A stretch of 64,000 nt of DNA from Spirosoma terrae (GTDB lineage: Bacteria > Bacteroidota > Bacteroidia > Cytophagales > Spirosomataceae). The notes beneath the pieces were generated by a model. That model saw only the letters and a program-made list of their open reading frames with translations, did not search any database and was not told the origin of the DNA. The stretch is taken from NCBI RefSeq assembly GCF_010435915.1, contig NZ_JAAFZH010000012.1:62001-126000 (forward strand). Reading direction: 5' to 3'. The translations under genes were made by a program, and so were the position numbers. Below are positions 35,789 to 44,226 of this stretch, piece by piece (the stretch's first letter is position 1; every line of letters starts with the position of its first letter).

Positions 35789-38437
35789 TCATTCACTACG
35801 TAGTGATTTTATCGGATTCACTAAGGCAGCTTTGATGCTTTGGTAGCTGACCGTTAGTAGGGTTACGATCAAGGCACCCAAACCCGAAGCGGCAAAAATC
35901 CACCAAGACAACTCTGTTCGATACTGGTAATTTTTGAGCCAACCATCCAGAAAATAATACGTAGTGGGCATAGCAATACCAAAAGCAATCAGAACCAGAA
36001 CAATAAAATCTGTTGAAAGCATAGCCCACAGTTTCGCTACGGATGCCCCCAGTACTTTCCGAATGCCAATTTCTTTAGTACGTTGCTCAGCCACGAATGA
36101 CGCTAAACCAAACAGTCCCAGACAACTGATAAAAACAGCGAGCACGGCAAAAAATGACGCCAGCTTGCCAATACGTTCCTCAGAACGGAACTTGGTCGCA
36201 TACTCATCATCCGCAAATTTGTATTCGAATGGCGCAGTTGGAATGAGTTTTTTAAAGACGGCCTCAATCTGAGGTAAAGCCGCGCGCGTATTGACGGCCG
36301 GGTTGAGTCGGATGTTGATCCAGTTGGGGTTTCCTGCCAGCAAAAAGACGGTCGGTTTTACAGACTTAAATGGCGACTCCATTACCATATCCTTTACTAC
36401 GCCCAGAATCCTGTACGGCTTCTCCACATTATTTGTCATCCATTGACTCTTCCAGTGGATGGTTTCGCCTACGGGATGAGCTAGTCCCATTAGCTTAGCC
36501 GCCGTTTCATTGATGACAAATCCGCTGGAGTCGGACGCAAATTCCTTCGAAAAATTACGACCAGCAACAAACTGCCAACCAATAGTTTTGGCGTACTCGG
36601 GCGAAATATCCAACGTAGCAAATTTGTCGGTTGATGCCATCGCCATGCCTTTCCAGCGAAACCCATCATTAGACGACCAGACACCCGTAATAGGGCTTTG
36701 AGATTCTGCTACGTCGGTTACGGCTCCCGTGTTTGTTAGTTCGCGCCGAAGCAAATCCGTTTTTCCGTAAAAATCACTGGATTGCATAGGCACCATCAAT
36801 AAGCCTTCCCGCGAGTAACCTACCGGCCGGTTTTTCGCGAACTGTATCTGCCTATAAACAACGATGGTGCAGATAATCAGCGTAATTGACACCGTAAACT
36901 GCGTAACAACCAGTACTTTTCGGGGCAGAGAAGCCAGTCGCCCGAGTTGAATACGGGCCAGACCAGCCCCTTTTAATACCTTGACTGGCTGGAAGGATGT
37001 TAAGTAGAAGGCGGGGTAACTTCCTGATAATAAGCTTGTTAGCATGATAAACCCCAGACTGAACAGCCAGAAAAACCAGTTCGTCCACAGCATACTCATC
37101 TGTTTGGCAGCCAATTCATTGAACCATGATAATGAAACCGTCACGATCAAAACGGCCAATGAGAATGCTATCACTACAACTAGCAAGGATTCGCTCAAAA
37201 ACTGGCCGATCAACTGACTACGTAACGAGCCGATTGCTTTTCGAATACCAACTTCTTTGGCGCGTTTCTCACTACACGCCGTACTCAAATTCATGAAATT
37301 GATGCAGGCAAGCAAGAGCACAAAAAATCCGATCAGCCCCACCAGCCAGACGTATTGAACAGAATCGTTACTCGCAACACCATTCTTGAAATCGGAATAC
37401 AGATGCCAGTTGTGCATGGGATTTAGCCAGATTTGCGGATTGGTGGCGGCTTCGCCCTTCATACTTTCCAGGTGTCTAATCACATTTAATTCGGCATTCT
37501 GGATGCTGGCAGTAGCCTGTTCGAAGGAGATATTGGGTTGACGTTCAGCATAGATTGACACCGCATGGTTATCCCATTTTTTTTCACGCATGTAGGCGTT
37601 TGTGGCTACGAAATAATCCCAGGAGGCCAAAAACTGCGTATTGTGAAACTCCGTGTTTAGCGGAAAATCGTTATAAACACCGGTGACTTTTACATCCATA
37701 TTCGTGTTGAGCTTCACCCGTCTGCCGATTGGATCAGCATCACCGAATAAAGCATTGGCTGTCGTGGCCGACAAAAGAATCGACTGATGATCCTGCAAAC
37801 TAGCCCAGGAGCCTTTGATCATCTGCAACGTGAACATTTCGGGGGCTTCGGCATCAATAAACTGCCCTGTCTTTGAGAGCTTTTTTTCGCCTGAAGTCAG
37901 AATGTAGTCTTCTGGATACGTTGATGTTACGATGTGCTTAAAGTGGCTCTTATAACTCGTTTTTAGCTCATGAATGAGTGGAAATGGCAGCGACCGCGAC
38001 GACTTGATTTCTCCATTCTGGATCTGATTCTGCATGACCTGCGCAATACGGTCATAGCGCTGAAAATACCGGTTGTACGACAGTTCATCGTAAAGCCAGA
38101 GGCCAGTGAGCATCGCAACGGCCATCCCAACAGCAAGTCCGCCGATGTTAATAAAAGAATACACTCGATTCGTGATGAGGTTTCGAAATGCAATTTTGAG
38201 ATAGTTACGTAGCATGGTCGTATTTGTTGGTCTATGATAATCGTATTGTTCACGCTTCATCAGGGAGGGACGTAGCAAACTCGCTACATCGCGCACGTAG
38301 CGTCGGCGAGCCTTCCGTAAGCCCACCTCGCGGATGCGTTGCTGAAACAACTCATCGAGGTCACCCTCCATTTCTTCTACCCGATGCGGGGCACAGAACC
38401 AACGTAACAGATAACCAGGCCAGCGAGGAGGAGACAT
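35789..38437 (-). CDS. Prefix-domain FtsX/MacB-type permease, unit B second cistron
   Basis: An 882-residue double-FtsX permease with the subtype B prefix (MSPPRWPGYLLRWFCAPHRV, then EEMEGDLDELFQQRIREVGL) and an internal permease start at Met 75 (MLRNYLKIAFRNL). The body (GMAVAMLTGLWLYDELSYN) groups with 21763, 29901, 38528 and 49591, that is, across all three PadR units. One conserved position is odd: the first cytoplasmic elbow reads STACSEKRAKEVGIRKAIGS, with Cys where its relatives have Arg (STARSEKR). This could weaken a salt bridge with the missing ATPase or be neutral. The end is NPIKSLRSE. Confidence 0.92.
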   Translation of the reverse strand: MSPPRWPGYLLRWFCAPHRVEEMEGDLDELFQQRIREVGLRKARRRYVRDVASLLRPSLMKREQYDYHRPTNTTMLRNYLKIAFRNLITNRVYSFINIGGLAVGMAVAMLTGLWLYDELSYNRYFQRYDRIAQVMQNQIQNGEIKSSRSLPFPLIHELKTSYKSHFKHIVTSTYPEDYILTSGEKKLSKTGQFIDAEAPEMFTLQMIKGSWASLQDHQSILLSATTANALFGDADPIGRRVKLNTNMDVKVTGVYNDFPLNTEFHNTQFLASWDYFVATNAYMREKKWDNHAVSIYAERQPNISFEQATASIQNAELNVIRHLESMKGEAATNPQIWLNPMHNWHLYSDFKNGVASNDSVQYVWLVGLIGFFVLLLACINFMNLSTACSEKRAKEVGIRKAIGSLRSQLIGQFLSESLLVVVIAFSLAVLIVTVSLSWFNELAAKQMSMLWTNWFFWLFSLGFIMLTSLLSGSYPAFYLTSFQPVKVLKGAGLARIQLGRLASLPRKVLVVTQFTVSITLIICTIVVYRQIQFAKNRPVGYSREGLLMVPMQSSDFYGKTDLLRRELTNTGAVTDVAESQSPITGVWSSNDGFRWKGMAMASTDKFATLDISPEYAKTIGWQFVAGRNFSKEFASDSSGFVINETAAKLMGLAHPVGETIHWKSQWMTNNVEKPYRILGVVKDMVMESPFKSVKPTVFLLAGNPNWINIRLNPAVNTRAALPQIEAVFKKLIPTAPFEYKFADDEYATKFRSEERIGKLASFFAVLAVFISCLGLFGLASFVAEQRTKEIGIRKVLGASVAKLWAMLSTDFIVLVLIAFGIAMPTTYYFLDGWLKNYQYRTELSWWIFAASGLGALIVTLLTVSYQSIKAALVNPIKSLRSE

Positions 38438-38527
38438 AGGAATAATGAATTAGGAATGATGAGTGCTGAATAAAGGCGAATAAATCAGGAATGACTGGCT
38501 CATTGATCATTCCTGATTCATCATTGA
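38438..38527. repeat. Intergenic AATGATGAATT-type repeat between permeases
   Basis: GAATTAGGAATGATGAG and later TCATTGATCATTCCTGATTC form an imperfect hairpin. Simple GAATGA/TCATTC words fill the rest of this 90-base spacer. Confidence 0.6.
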
Positions 38528-41140
38528 TCATTCGCTACGTAGTGATTTGATCGGGTTCATCAACGCGGCCTTCACGCTCTGGAAACTGACCGTTAGTAAC
38601 GTAATAAGCAGAGCACCAAAGCCAGATAAGGCAAAAATCCACCAGGAGATTTCGGTATGATAGGTGTATTGCTGAACCCAATTCTGCATGTAGTACCAGG
38701 TTGCCGGAATCGCGATGAACAGCGAAATGATGACCAGTAACACGAAATCTTTGGAGAGCAGTTGCCACAAATTGGAAACCGACGCGCCCATCACTTTCCG
38801 AATACCGATTTCTTTGGTCCGTTGCTCCATCACGAACGACGCCAGCCCGAACAAACCCAGACAGGAAATGAAAATGGCGAGGATGGCGAAGAAACTGGCT
38901 AGCTTCCCGATACGTTCTTCTTCACCGAATTTTTTCGCGTATTCCTGATCAACAAATTTGTAGTCGAACGAATTGTCGGGATCGTATCGTTTGTAAATCG
39001 TTTCAACCTTAGCCAGGGCTTCCGAAGCACTCTTTGTCGGGTTGATTTTAAACGTAATTAAGTTGAGCCTTTTGTAATTGATGACAAAGATGGTTTGTCT
39101 GACAGGGTCGTAAGGCGATTGCGTAATCAGGTTTTTGACCACGCCAATGACTTTAAAGGATTGGTCACCCCATTTAACGATTTCACCAATTGGCTTTTTG
39201 AGCCCCATGTAGGCAACAGCCGCTTCGTTCAGTACAAATCCAGTAGAATCAGTAGTGAATTCTTTCGAAAAATCACGCCCTTCCTTGATCTGCCAGTTAA
39301 CCATTTTCCCGAATTCATGCGTGACCCGTAGCGTCACAAACTCATCGGCCGAATTTGGTATTTTCCCCCGCCAGTCAAAACCGCTGTTCGTTACGCCGGT
39401 ATTGGTAACGGGCGAATCAGTAGCGGCTACCTCCTCAATGACTCCCGTATTCAGCAGCTCATCCCGAAACGTAGCAAATCGGGTGATTAACGCGTCAGAT
39501 CGTATCGGAATCGAAACCAGATTCGCCCGGCTGTAGCCAACGGGACGATTTTTGGCAAACTCAATCTGTTGAAAAACAATCAACGTACCGATGATCAACG
39601 TAATGGAAACCGTAAACTGAATAACCACCAGCACTTTTCGGGGCAACGCGGCAAACCGACCAACCCGGAAGGTACCTTTCAATACCTTAACCGGTTGAAA
39701 CGAAGAGAGATAAATGGCGGGGTAACTGCCAGCTATAAAACTGGTAAACAGGCTGAAACCAATCGCAACAATCCAGAATAGCGGGTTGCTCCAGGGCATA
39801 GCAATGTGGCGGTTGGCAACAGCATTGAAAGCGGGCAGACAAAGCACAACGAACAGCAGGGCGAGCACAAACGAAATGCAGACAATCAGCAGCGATTCGC
39901 TGAAAAATTGCAGCATAATCTGCTGACGAACCGAGCCGATTGCTTTACGAACGCCCACTTCTCTGGCTCGTTTTTCACTGCGGGCGGTACTCAGATTCAT
40001 AAAGTTGATGCAGGCCAGCAGCAGTACGAAAAAGCCAATAAGGCTGAACAACCGAACGTATTGGATTTGTCCACCTACGTTTATGCCCTCTTTAAATTCC
40101 GAATACAAATGCCATCGACTCATCGGCAGCAAAAACACGACGGGTTTAAACCGGGCATCGTCACTGTTTTTTACCTTGTTTAGTTTGGCATCTTTAATGG
40201 CTACCGATACGGTTTCCATAGTGGTGTTGTCGGCAATCTGCACAAATGTCTGAAACCAGCTATTCCCCCAGCCGAGCCATTCGGGTAAGTCTTTCTTTTT
40301 CAGGGCAAACGGAGCAATAAACGTCAACTCCTGAAATGTGGAGTTGGCGGGTAAATCCGCGTAAACGCCGGTCACTTTAACCGCCCATTTCTTATCAAGG
40401 GTAATAGTTTTGTTTAGCGGATCAGTATCACCAAACAGCGATTTCGCCGTCGTTTCGGAGAGTAGAATGGACGATGGATCGGTAAGACCCGACCGCGTCC
40501 CTTTGAGCATTTTTAGCGCCAGCATCTCGGTAATGTCGGGCTCCATGAAGTTGCCAATGCTGGTAATCTTTTTGGTACCTAGCATTAATAAGTGATTTCC
40601 AGGATATTCGGCCGTAGCGACGTATTTGAAATGACTTCCGTAGCTGCTCTTCAGTTCAGGGCCTAACTGCATAGCCTGCCCCGTCCAGGTTTTCACGCCA
40701 TCGTCGAAGGTTTGGTTCTGCATCACCAGCGCGATACGGTCGTAATTAGCGTACCCTTTATTATAGGCAAACTCATTCCAGACCCACAGGCCAATGAGTA
40801 ACGCCACAGCCATACCAGTGGCCAAACCGGCAATGTTGATGGCCGAGTAGCCTTTGTATTTAGTCAGATTCCGAAACGCGACTTTAAAATAATTACGTAG
40901 CATGGTCGTATTTGTTGGTCTATGATAATCGTATTGTTCGCGCTTGATGAGAGAAGGACGTAGCAGGCTGGCTACATCGCGAACGTAGCGCCAGCGGGCC
41001 TGGGCTACCCCCACTTCGTGGATGCGCTGTTGAAACAGTTCATTCAAATCACCTTCCAGTTCTTCGGCCCGATGATCGGGCAGAAACAGATGAAGCAGAT
41101 GCGTAGCCCAGCGGGGCGGTTCGATGGGTCGAGGATTCAT
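38528..41140 (-). CDS. Prefix-domain FtsX/MacB-type permease, unit B first cistron
   Basis: An 870-residue double-FtsX permease, first after the unit B PadR gene (78-base gap). Its N-terminus (MNPRPIEPPRWATHLLHLFL) differs from the MSPPR start of downstream cistrons, and the prefix is a B subtype variant (AEELEGDLNELFQQRIHEVG). The internal permease start is Met 80 (MLRNYFKVAFRNL). The linker from KREQYDYHRP to the internal Met is the same as in the second cistron, suggesting recent exchange between the two 5' ends. The body has GMAVALLIGLWVWNEFAYN and elbows STARSEKRAREVGVRKAIGS and MEQRTKEIGIRKVMGAS; end NPIKSLRSE. No ATPase partner is nearby. Confidence 0.92.
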   Translation of the reverse strand: MNPRPIEPPRWATHLLHLFLPDHRAEELEGDLNELFQQRIHEVGVAQARWRYVRDVASLLRPSLIKREQYDYHRPTNTTMLRNYFKVAFRNLTKYKGYSAINIAGLATGMAVALLIGLWVWNEFAYNKGYANYDRIALVMQNQTFDDGVKTWTGQAMQLGPELKSSYGSHFKYVATAEYPGNHLLMLGTKKITSIGNFMEPDITEMLALKMLKGTRSGLTDPSSILLSETTAKSLFGDTDPLNKTITLDKKWAVKVTGVYADLPANSTFQELTFIAPFALKKKDLPEWLGWGNSWFQTFVQIADNTTMETVSVAIKDAKLNKVKNSDDARFKPVVFLLPMSRWHLYSEFKEGINVGGQIQYVRLFSLIGFFVLLLACINFMNLSTARSEKRAREVGVRKAIGSVRQQIMLQFFSESLLIVCISFVLALLFVVLCLPAFNAVANRHIAMPWSNPLFWIVAIGFSLFTSFIAGSYPAIYLSSFQPVKVLKGTFRVGRFAALPRKVLVVIQFTVSITLIIGTLIVFQQIEFAKNRPVGYSRANLVSIPIRSDALITRFATFRDELLNTGVIEEVAATDSPVTNTGVTNSGFDWRGKIPNSADEFVTLRVTHEFGKMVNWQIKEGRDFSKEFTTDSTGFVLNEAAVAYMGLKKPIGEIVKWGDQSFKVIGVVKNLITQSPYDPVRQTIFVINYKRLNLITFKINPTKSASEALAKVETIYKRYDPDNSFDYKFVDQEYAKKFGEEERIGKLASFFAILAIFISCLGLFGLASFVMEQRTKEIGIRKVMGASVSNLWQLLSKDFVLLVIISLFIAIPATWYYMQNWVQQYTYHTEISWWIFALSGFGALLITLLTVSFQSVKAALMNPIKSLRSE

Positions 41141-41218
41141 CGGCGATACTGGATAATGGCGAATGAAAAACGGGAAGTAATGCTACTCATGTCTATAGGT
41201 AATCAATTCGTTACCAGC

Positions 41219-41560
41219 TCACTGCATATTCAATTGACCCCACGCTGTTCCGGGAATAGCATCCCACATCTGATTCCGTAGCTGCCGAATCTCTTCCAGC
41301 GCCCGTCGACCATACGCGGTAACCGAATAAAGCCGTTTTCGGCGGCCTCCACGCTCGGCAGTCATCCCGCCCATTTCTGAACTCACCAGTCCCTTCTCCT
41401 GAAGCCGGTTCAGTGCCGAATGCACAGCCCCAAGATTAACGGATCGGCCCATTTGCTGCTCAATTTCATTCACAACGGCAGCGCCATACGCATCACCGGC
41501 CCGGATCGCTACAGCCAGTAGCACCACTTCTTCAAATTCACCTAAATAGGTTCCTTTCAT
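41219..41560 (-). CDS. PadR family transcriptional regulator, head of unit B
   Basis: A 113-residue short PadR protein (MKGTYLGEFEEVVLLAVAIR). The winged helix-turn-helix includes SVNLGAVHSALNRLQEKGLV, and the wing is TAERGGRRKRLYSVTAYG. It is closer to the unit C PadR (52311) than to that of unit A. It precedes three permeases with subtype B prefixes. Upstream are a -24/-12 element at 41588-41603, 28 bases above the start codon, and a dyad pair at 41667-41704. The usual family role is ligand-released repression, so the unit may be both repressed by its own PadR and switched on through sigma-54. Confidence 0.92.
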   Translation of the reverse strand: MKGTYLGEFEEVVLLAVAIRAGDAYGAAVVNEIEQQMGRSVNLGAVHSALNRLQEKGLVSSEMGGMTAERGGRRKRLYSVTAYGRRALEEIRQLRNQMWDAIPGTAWGQLNMQ

Positions 41561-41587
41561 GGCTATCGATTAGTTATGTAAATGTAT

Positions 41588-41603
41588 AACAAATGTCCTG
41601 CCA
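41588..41603 (-). promoter_or_regulatory. Sigma-54-like -24/-12 element for unit B
   Basis: The minus strand reads TGGCAGGACATTTGTT: TGGCA is exact, TTG is exact, and the final GC doublet is GT. It lies 64 nt below the proximal dyad and 28 bases above the PadR start codon, the same geometry as unit C. Confidence 0.68.
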
Positions 41604-41666
41604 GAGTTTGAAACAGGCACACACGCTCCCAGAACGGCATTATTGGCAATTGTTCGATTATACGTA

Positions 41667-41704
41667 TGTCCACAAACGGACAGTTTTACGTACGCTTGTG
41701 GACA
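41667..41704. promoter_or_regulatory. Paired dyad (activator site) upstream of unit B
   Basis: Site 1 (41667-41682) is TGTCC-N6-GGACA and site 2 (41689-41704) is CGTAC-N6-GGACA, 22 bp apart. Unlike units A and C, I see no strong terminator palindrome between this pair and the promoter. Confidence 0.72.
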
Positions 41705-41736
41705 GGAAAAAGCAGCGGCTATGCCTGGCAAATCAG

Positions 41737-42546
41737 CTATAGGTTGGGCTTAATCGTGATGAATGCCCGAAGTTTTATATCGTCCTCTACATCGATCGGC
41801 TTGAATAGATCAAACCAGCCCGTACGCTCCCCACCCGATCCGTAATTAAGATGTACCCAGAACGTATCATTTTCTTTCCGATACCCATCAATGACCGTCG
41901 AATGACCATACGTAGTGAAATTACCGAAGTGAAAATAGACTGGTCGTTTCGCATCGATTTCGCGACGTATCAACGCCATTATTTCGGCTGGTTTCACTAC
42001 GTTCTGAATGTTTTCTTTTCTGGCGATAGCATCCAACTGCGGTTTAGGAATTGGAATTGGCTCGGTAAACGATACGTAAAATTCAGCGTCGCACGGGAAA
42101 TGGGTTTCAATCTGAGGAACCGGGTTCACCATCTCCAGGTAATGTCCCGTCCCAAAATCTTTCCGAATTGCTTCCGCCGTCATATACGAAAAGCGGGCTA
42201 CGTTATCGTTAGCCGCAGCCGTTGAACTGGGATCAATACGTAAAGCAAACTCATTCCATTTGACCGGGTGCTTTGACAACGTATCCCGAATAACGTATCC
42301 TGTTGAACACGTATAATCGACAATACCCGTAGGCTGAAGCTGATGATAATAGAATATCTGAGCCAGGGCAGTACTCCAGCAACCCAGCACATGCTTATCG
42401 GGCGCGTATCTGGCGTAACTACCCCCTTGCCCCCAGCTGGTTTTGAGCAGAAAGGGAGACTCGTTTGAGGTAGGTTGCTGAAGCTGAGCGTAGGTGCTCG
42501 TCCAGAGTAAACTAATAAATAGCTGCGAGATCAGGAGCCGTTTCAT
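41737..42546 (-). CDS. C10 family (streptopain-like) cysteine peptidase, secreted
   Basis: A 269-residue protein with a signal peptide (residues 1-20, ending TYA). The catalytic cysteine motif is LGCWSTALAQIFYYH (Cys 56), which corresponds to GCVATATAQIMKYH of streptopain, and the histidine motif is YGHSTVIDGY (His 215). The GSGG-x-x-TGWFDL segment near the end also fits. C10 peptidases of Bacteroidota are exported and are usually made with a propeptide. Here the catalytic Cys follows the signal peptide closely, so a long inhibitory propeptide is missing. It is preceded on the same strand by an AraC-type membrane regulator (70-base gap) that may control it. The activator dyads of unit B start 33 bases beyond its stop. 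Confidence 0.85.
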   Translation of the reverse strand: MKRLLISQLFISLLWTSTYAQLQQPTSNESPFLLKTSWGQGGSYARYAPDKHVLGCWSTALAQIFYYHQLQPTGIVDYTCSTGYVIRDTLSKHPVKWNEFALRIDPSSTAAANDNVARFSYMTAEAIRKDFGTGHYLEMVNPVPQIETHFPCDAEFYVSFTEPIPIPKPQLDAIARKENIQNVVKPAEIMALIRREIDAKRPVYFHFGNFTTYGHSTVIDGYRKENDTFWVHLNYGSGGERTGWFDLFKPIDVEDDIKLRAFITIKPNL

Positions 42547-42616
42547 GGTCTGTTGTTTTGCGTTAACGAATCAACTTATCGACGCAAAACTGAGGCTATC
42601 CTCGCTCTCAATCCTC

Positions 42617-43795
42617 TCAAATTGGCTTTTGAGAGCTTTCATTAACGGTTTTGAGCGCTTTTTGAGCGCTATACTGCTTCGGCGACACGCCCGTACTCGA
42701 TTTAAAGACCCGGTAAAAGCTAGCCTCCGAATTGAACCCCGATTCCAGTGCAATCCCCAGAATCGACAGATGACTATAATCTGGATTGACTAAACGCAGC
42801 TTCACTTCTTCCACTCGTCGTTCGTTGATCAAACTCCGAAAGCTCATACTATATTCACTGTTGATCACTGCCGACACCAATCCGGGAGATAGTTGTAATC
42901 GTTCGGCAAGGGCATTGAGATGTAAATCGGGATCTAAAAAAACACGTTCCTGCTCCAGCGCGATGTCCAGCTTGTTCCTGACATCCTCCATCTGCTCCTG
43001 CGTCAGTCCAACTGGTTTCTGCTTCAACGCCGTATCGACTGTAGACACATCAAAGGCAACCTCAAATGGCGGTTGCTGATAGCCCATAATCGCCAGATAG
43101 TAGACGCTCACGACCAGATAGAGATAGAAAAACTGCCAGTGCAGAAAGTAGGGAAATGAATATGAAAAACTAACGTCCAGCAGAATATTCAAGGTTAGTA
43201 GAACCCACACACCTCCTGTCACAATCAATACGTTACGTAGCCAGGTATAGGTTGGATAACTGGTGCTCGAAATCGTAGCAAATAGCCACTTCCGATAGAT
43301 GTTGAGCCGGTGTAAGCTCATAAACCCATATACGCCACCCATCACCACCGACAGGAAATCTTCTACCTGCTTCACTGTATTAAAAGCCAGCCCCTCAGCA
43401 ATCTGATCTTTCAGAGCCAGATTATCGGTCGACTGTGTTTGTATATACACAACGATGGCATGGACCAGAAACACCAGCGTCGGTACAAAATGAAGGAAGT
43501 AGATGCGTTTAAACTGAAATTGCTTTTGCGTCAGCGACACCGCGTACAAATACAACAACGGCTGTAGCGTCAGGTCAAACGCCAGCGGAAAATACCGAAT
43601 AGCGGGCTTCTGCCACAATCCCAGCGTATGCAGCAGAATTTTAGCACTCAGAATGCAAAAAACAAACAGCGTCAGCGCCAACAATCGCTTACTGGGGTAT
43701 TGTCCATACTTTATGAGCAGCAGGGCCGTGTAGAGCAGGCCCTGCATAATACCCAGAATGACAATACTATCGAAAAGATGAAAACTGGCGTCCAA
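42617..43795 (-). CDS. AraC-type regulator with N-terminal multi-helix membrane domain
   Basis: A 392-residue regulator. About six or seven hydrophobic helices occupy residues 8-245 (for example IVILGIMQGLLYTALLLI at the start and WQFFYLYLVVSVYYLAIMGY at the end). A linker follows, then a C-terminal AraC double helix-turn-helix at about 285-385, with ALAERLQLSPGLVSAVIN, LGIALESGFNSEASFYRVFK and TGVSPKQY. Such membrane-anchored AraC proteins are common in Bacteroidota and bind DNA while tethered to the inner membrane. The signal is unknown. It is followed by the C10 peptidase gene, a plausible target or operon partner. Confidence 0.9.
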   Translation of the reverse strand: MDASFHLFDSIVILGIMQGLLYTALLLIKYGQYPSKRLLALTLFVFCILSAKILLHTLGLWQKPAIRYFPLAFDLTLQPLLYLYAVSLTQKQFQFKRIYFLHFVPTLVFLVHAIVVYIQTQSTDNLALKDQIAEGLAFNTVKQVEDFLSVVMGGVYGFMSLHRLNIYRKWLFATISSTSYPTYTWLRNVLIVTGGVWVLLTLNILLDVSFSYSFPYFLHWQFFYLYLVVSVYYLAIMGYQQPPFEVAFDVSTVDTALKQKPVGLTQEQMEDVRNKLDIALEQERVFLDPDLHLNALAERLQLSPGLVSAVINSEYSMSFRSLINERRVEEVKLRLVNPDYSHLSILGIALESGFNSEASFYRVFKSSTGVSPKQYSAQKALKTVNESSQKPI

Positions 43796-43892
43796 ACCGT
43801 TTTTTTACCAAGTTACGTAAACTAGTGGGTTTTCGAACGTAGCGATGCCGCCAGCAAGCTTACCATTACTAGCTTTTTTGCGAAAGGCTTAA

Positions 43893-44195
43893 CTAAAGAG
43901 CTTTGCCTTCGATCAGGATGACCCGCTCCACCGACGAATCTTTCAAATGCATGTACTGCATCCGTTGCGGATCATCGCGATAATGCTCAAAATCCTTCCG
44001 CTCCGGGAACGTAACAATATGAATTTCGTAGGGCTGCCCGACCGTCGTAACCAGTACCGAGTTCGTGGTTGGTCGGACGCGGTAAATCAGTTCACCATTA
44101 TGCCGCTGGAGCAATGGCAGTACATGATCTTCAAAGTCGTGAAATGTAGTTTCCTGACCTTCTTTGACAAACAGGATTTGTGTGTAGTAGAGCAT
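43893..44195 (-). CDS. DUF1330-like small protein (ABM/EthD fold)
   Basis: A 100-residue protein with a ferredoxin-like beta-alpha-beta pattern: an ILFVKEGQETTFHDFEDHVL helix, a central TVGQPYEIHIVTFPERKDF and a YRDDPQRMQYM helix before the final strand. This matches the DUF1330/antibiotic-biosynthesis-monooxygenase-like group of dimeric alpha-beta barrels. No catalytic residue is identifiable. It starts 31 bases below the last permease of unit C on the same strand and may be its final cistron. Confidence 0.72.
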   Translation of the reverse strand: MLYYTQILFVKEGQETTFHDFEDHVLPLLQRHNGELIYRVRPTTNSVLVTTVGQPYEIHIVTFPERKDFEHYRDDPQRMQYMHLKDSSVERVILIEGKAL

Positions 44196-44226
44196 AATTT
44201 TTGGGAGTAGGAGCCATCAACGATAA

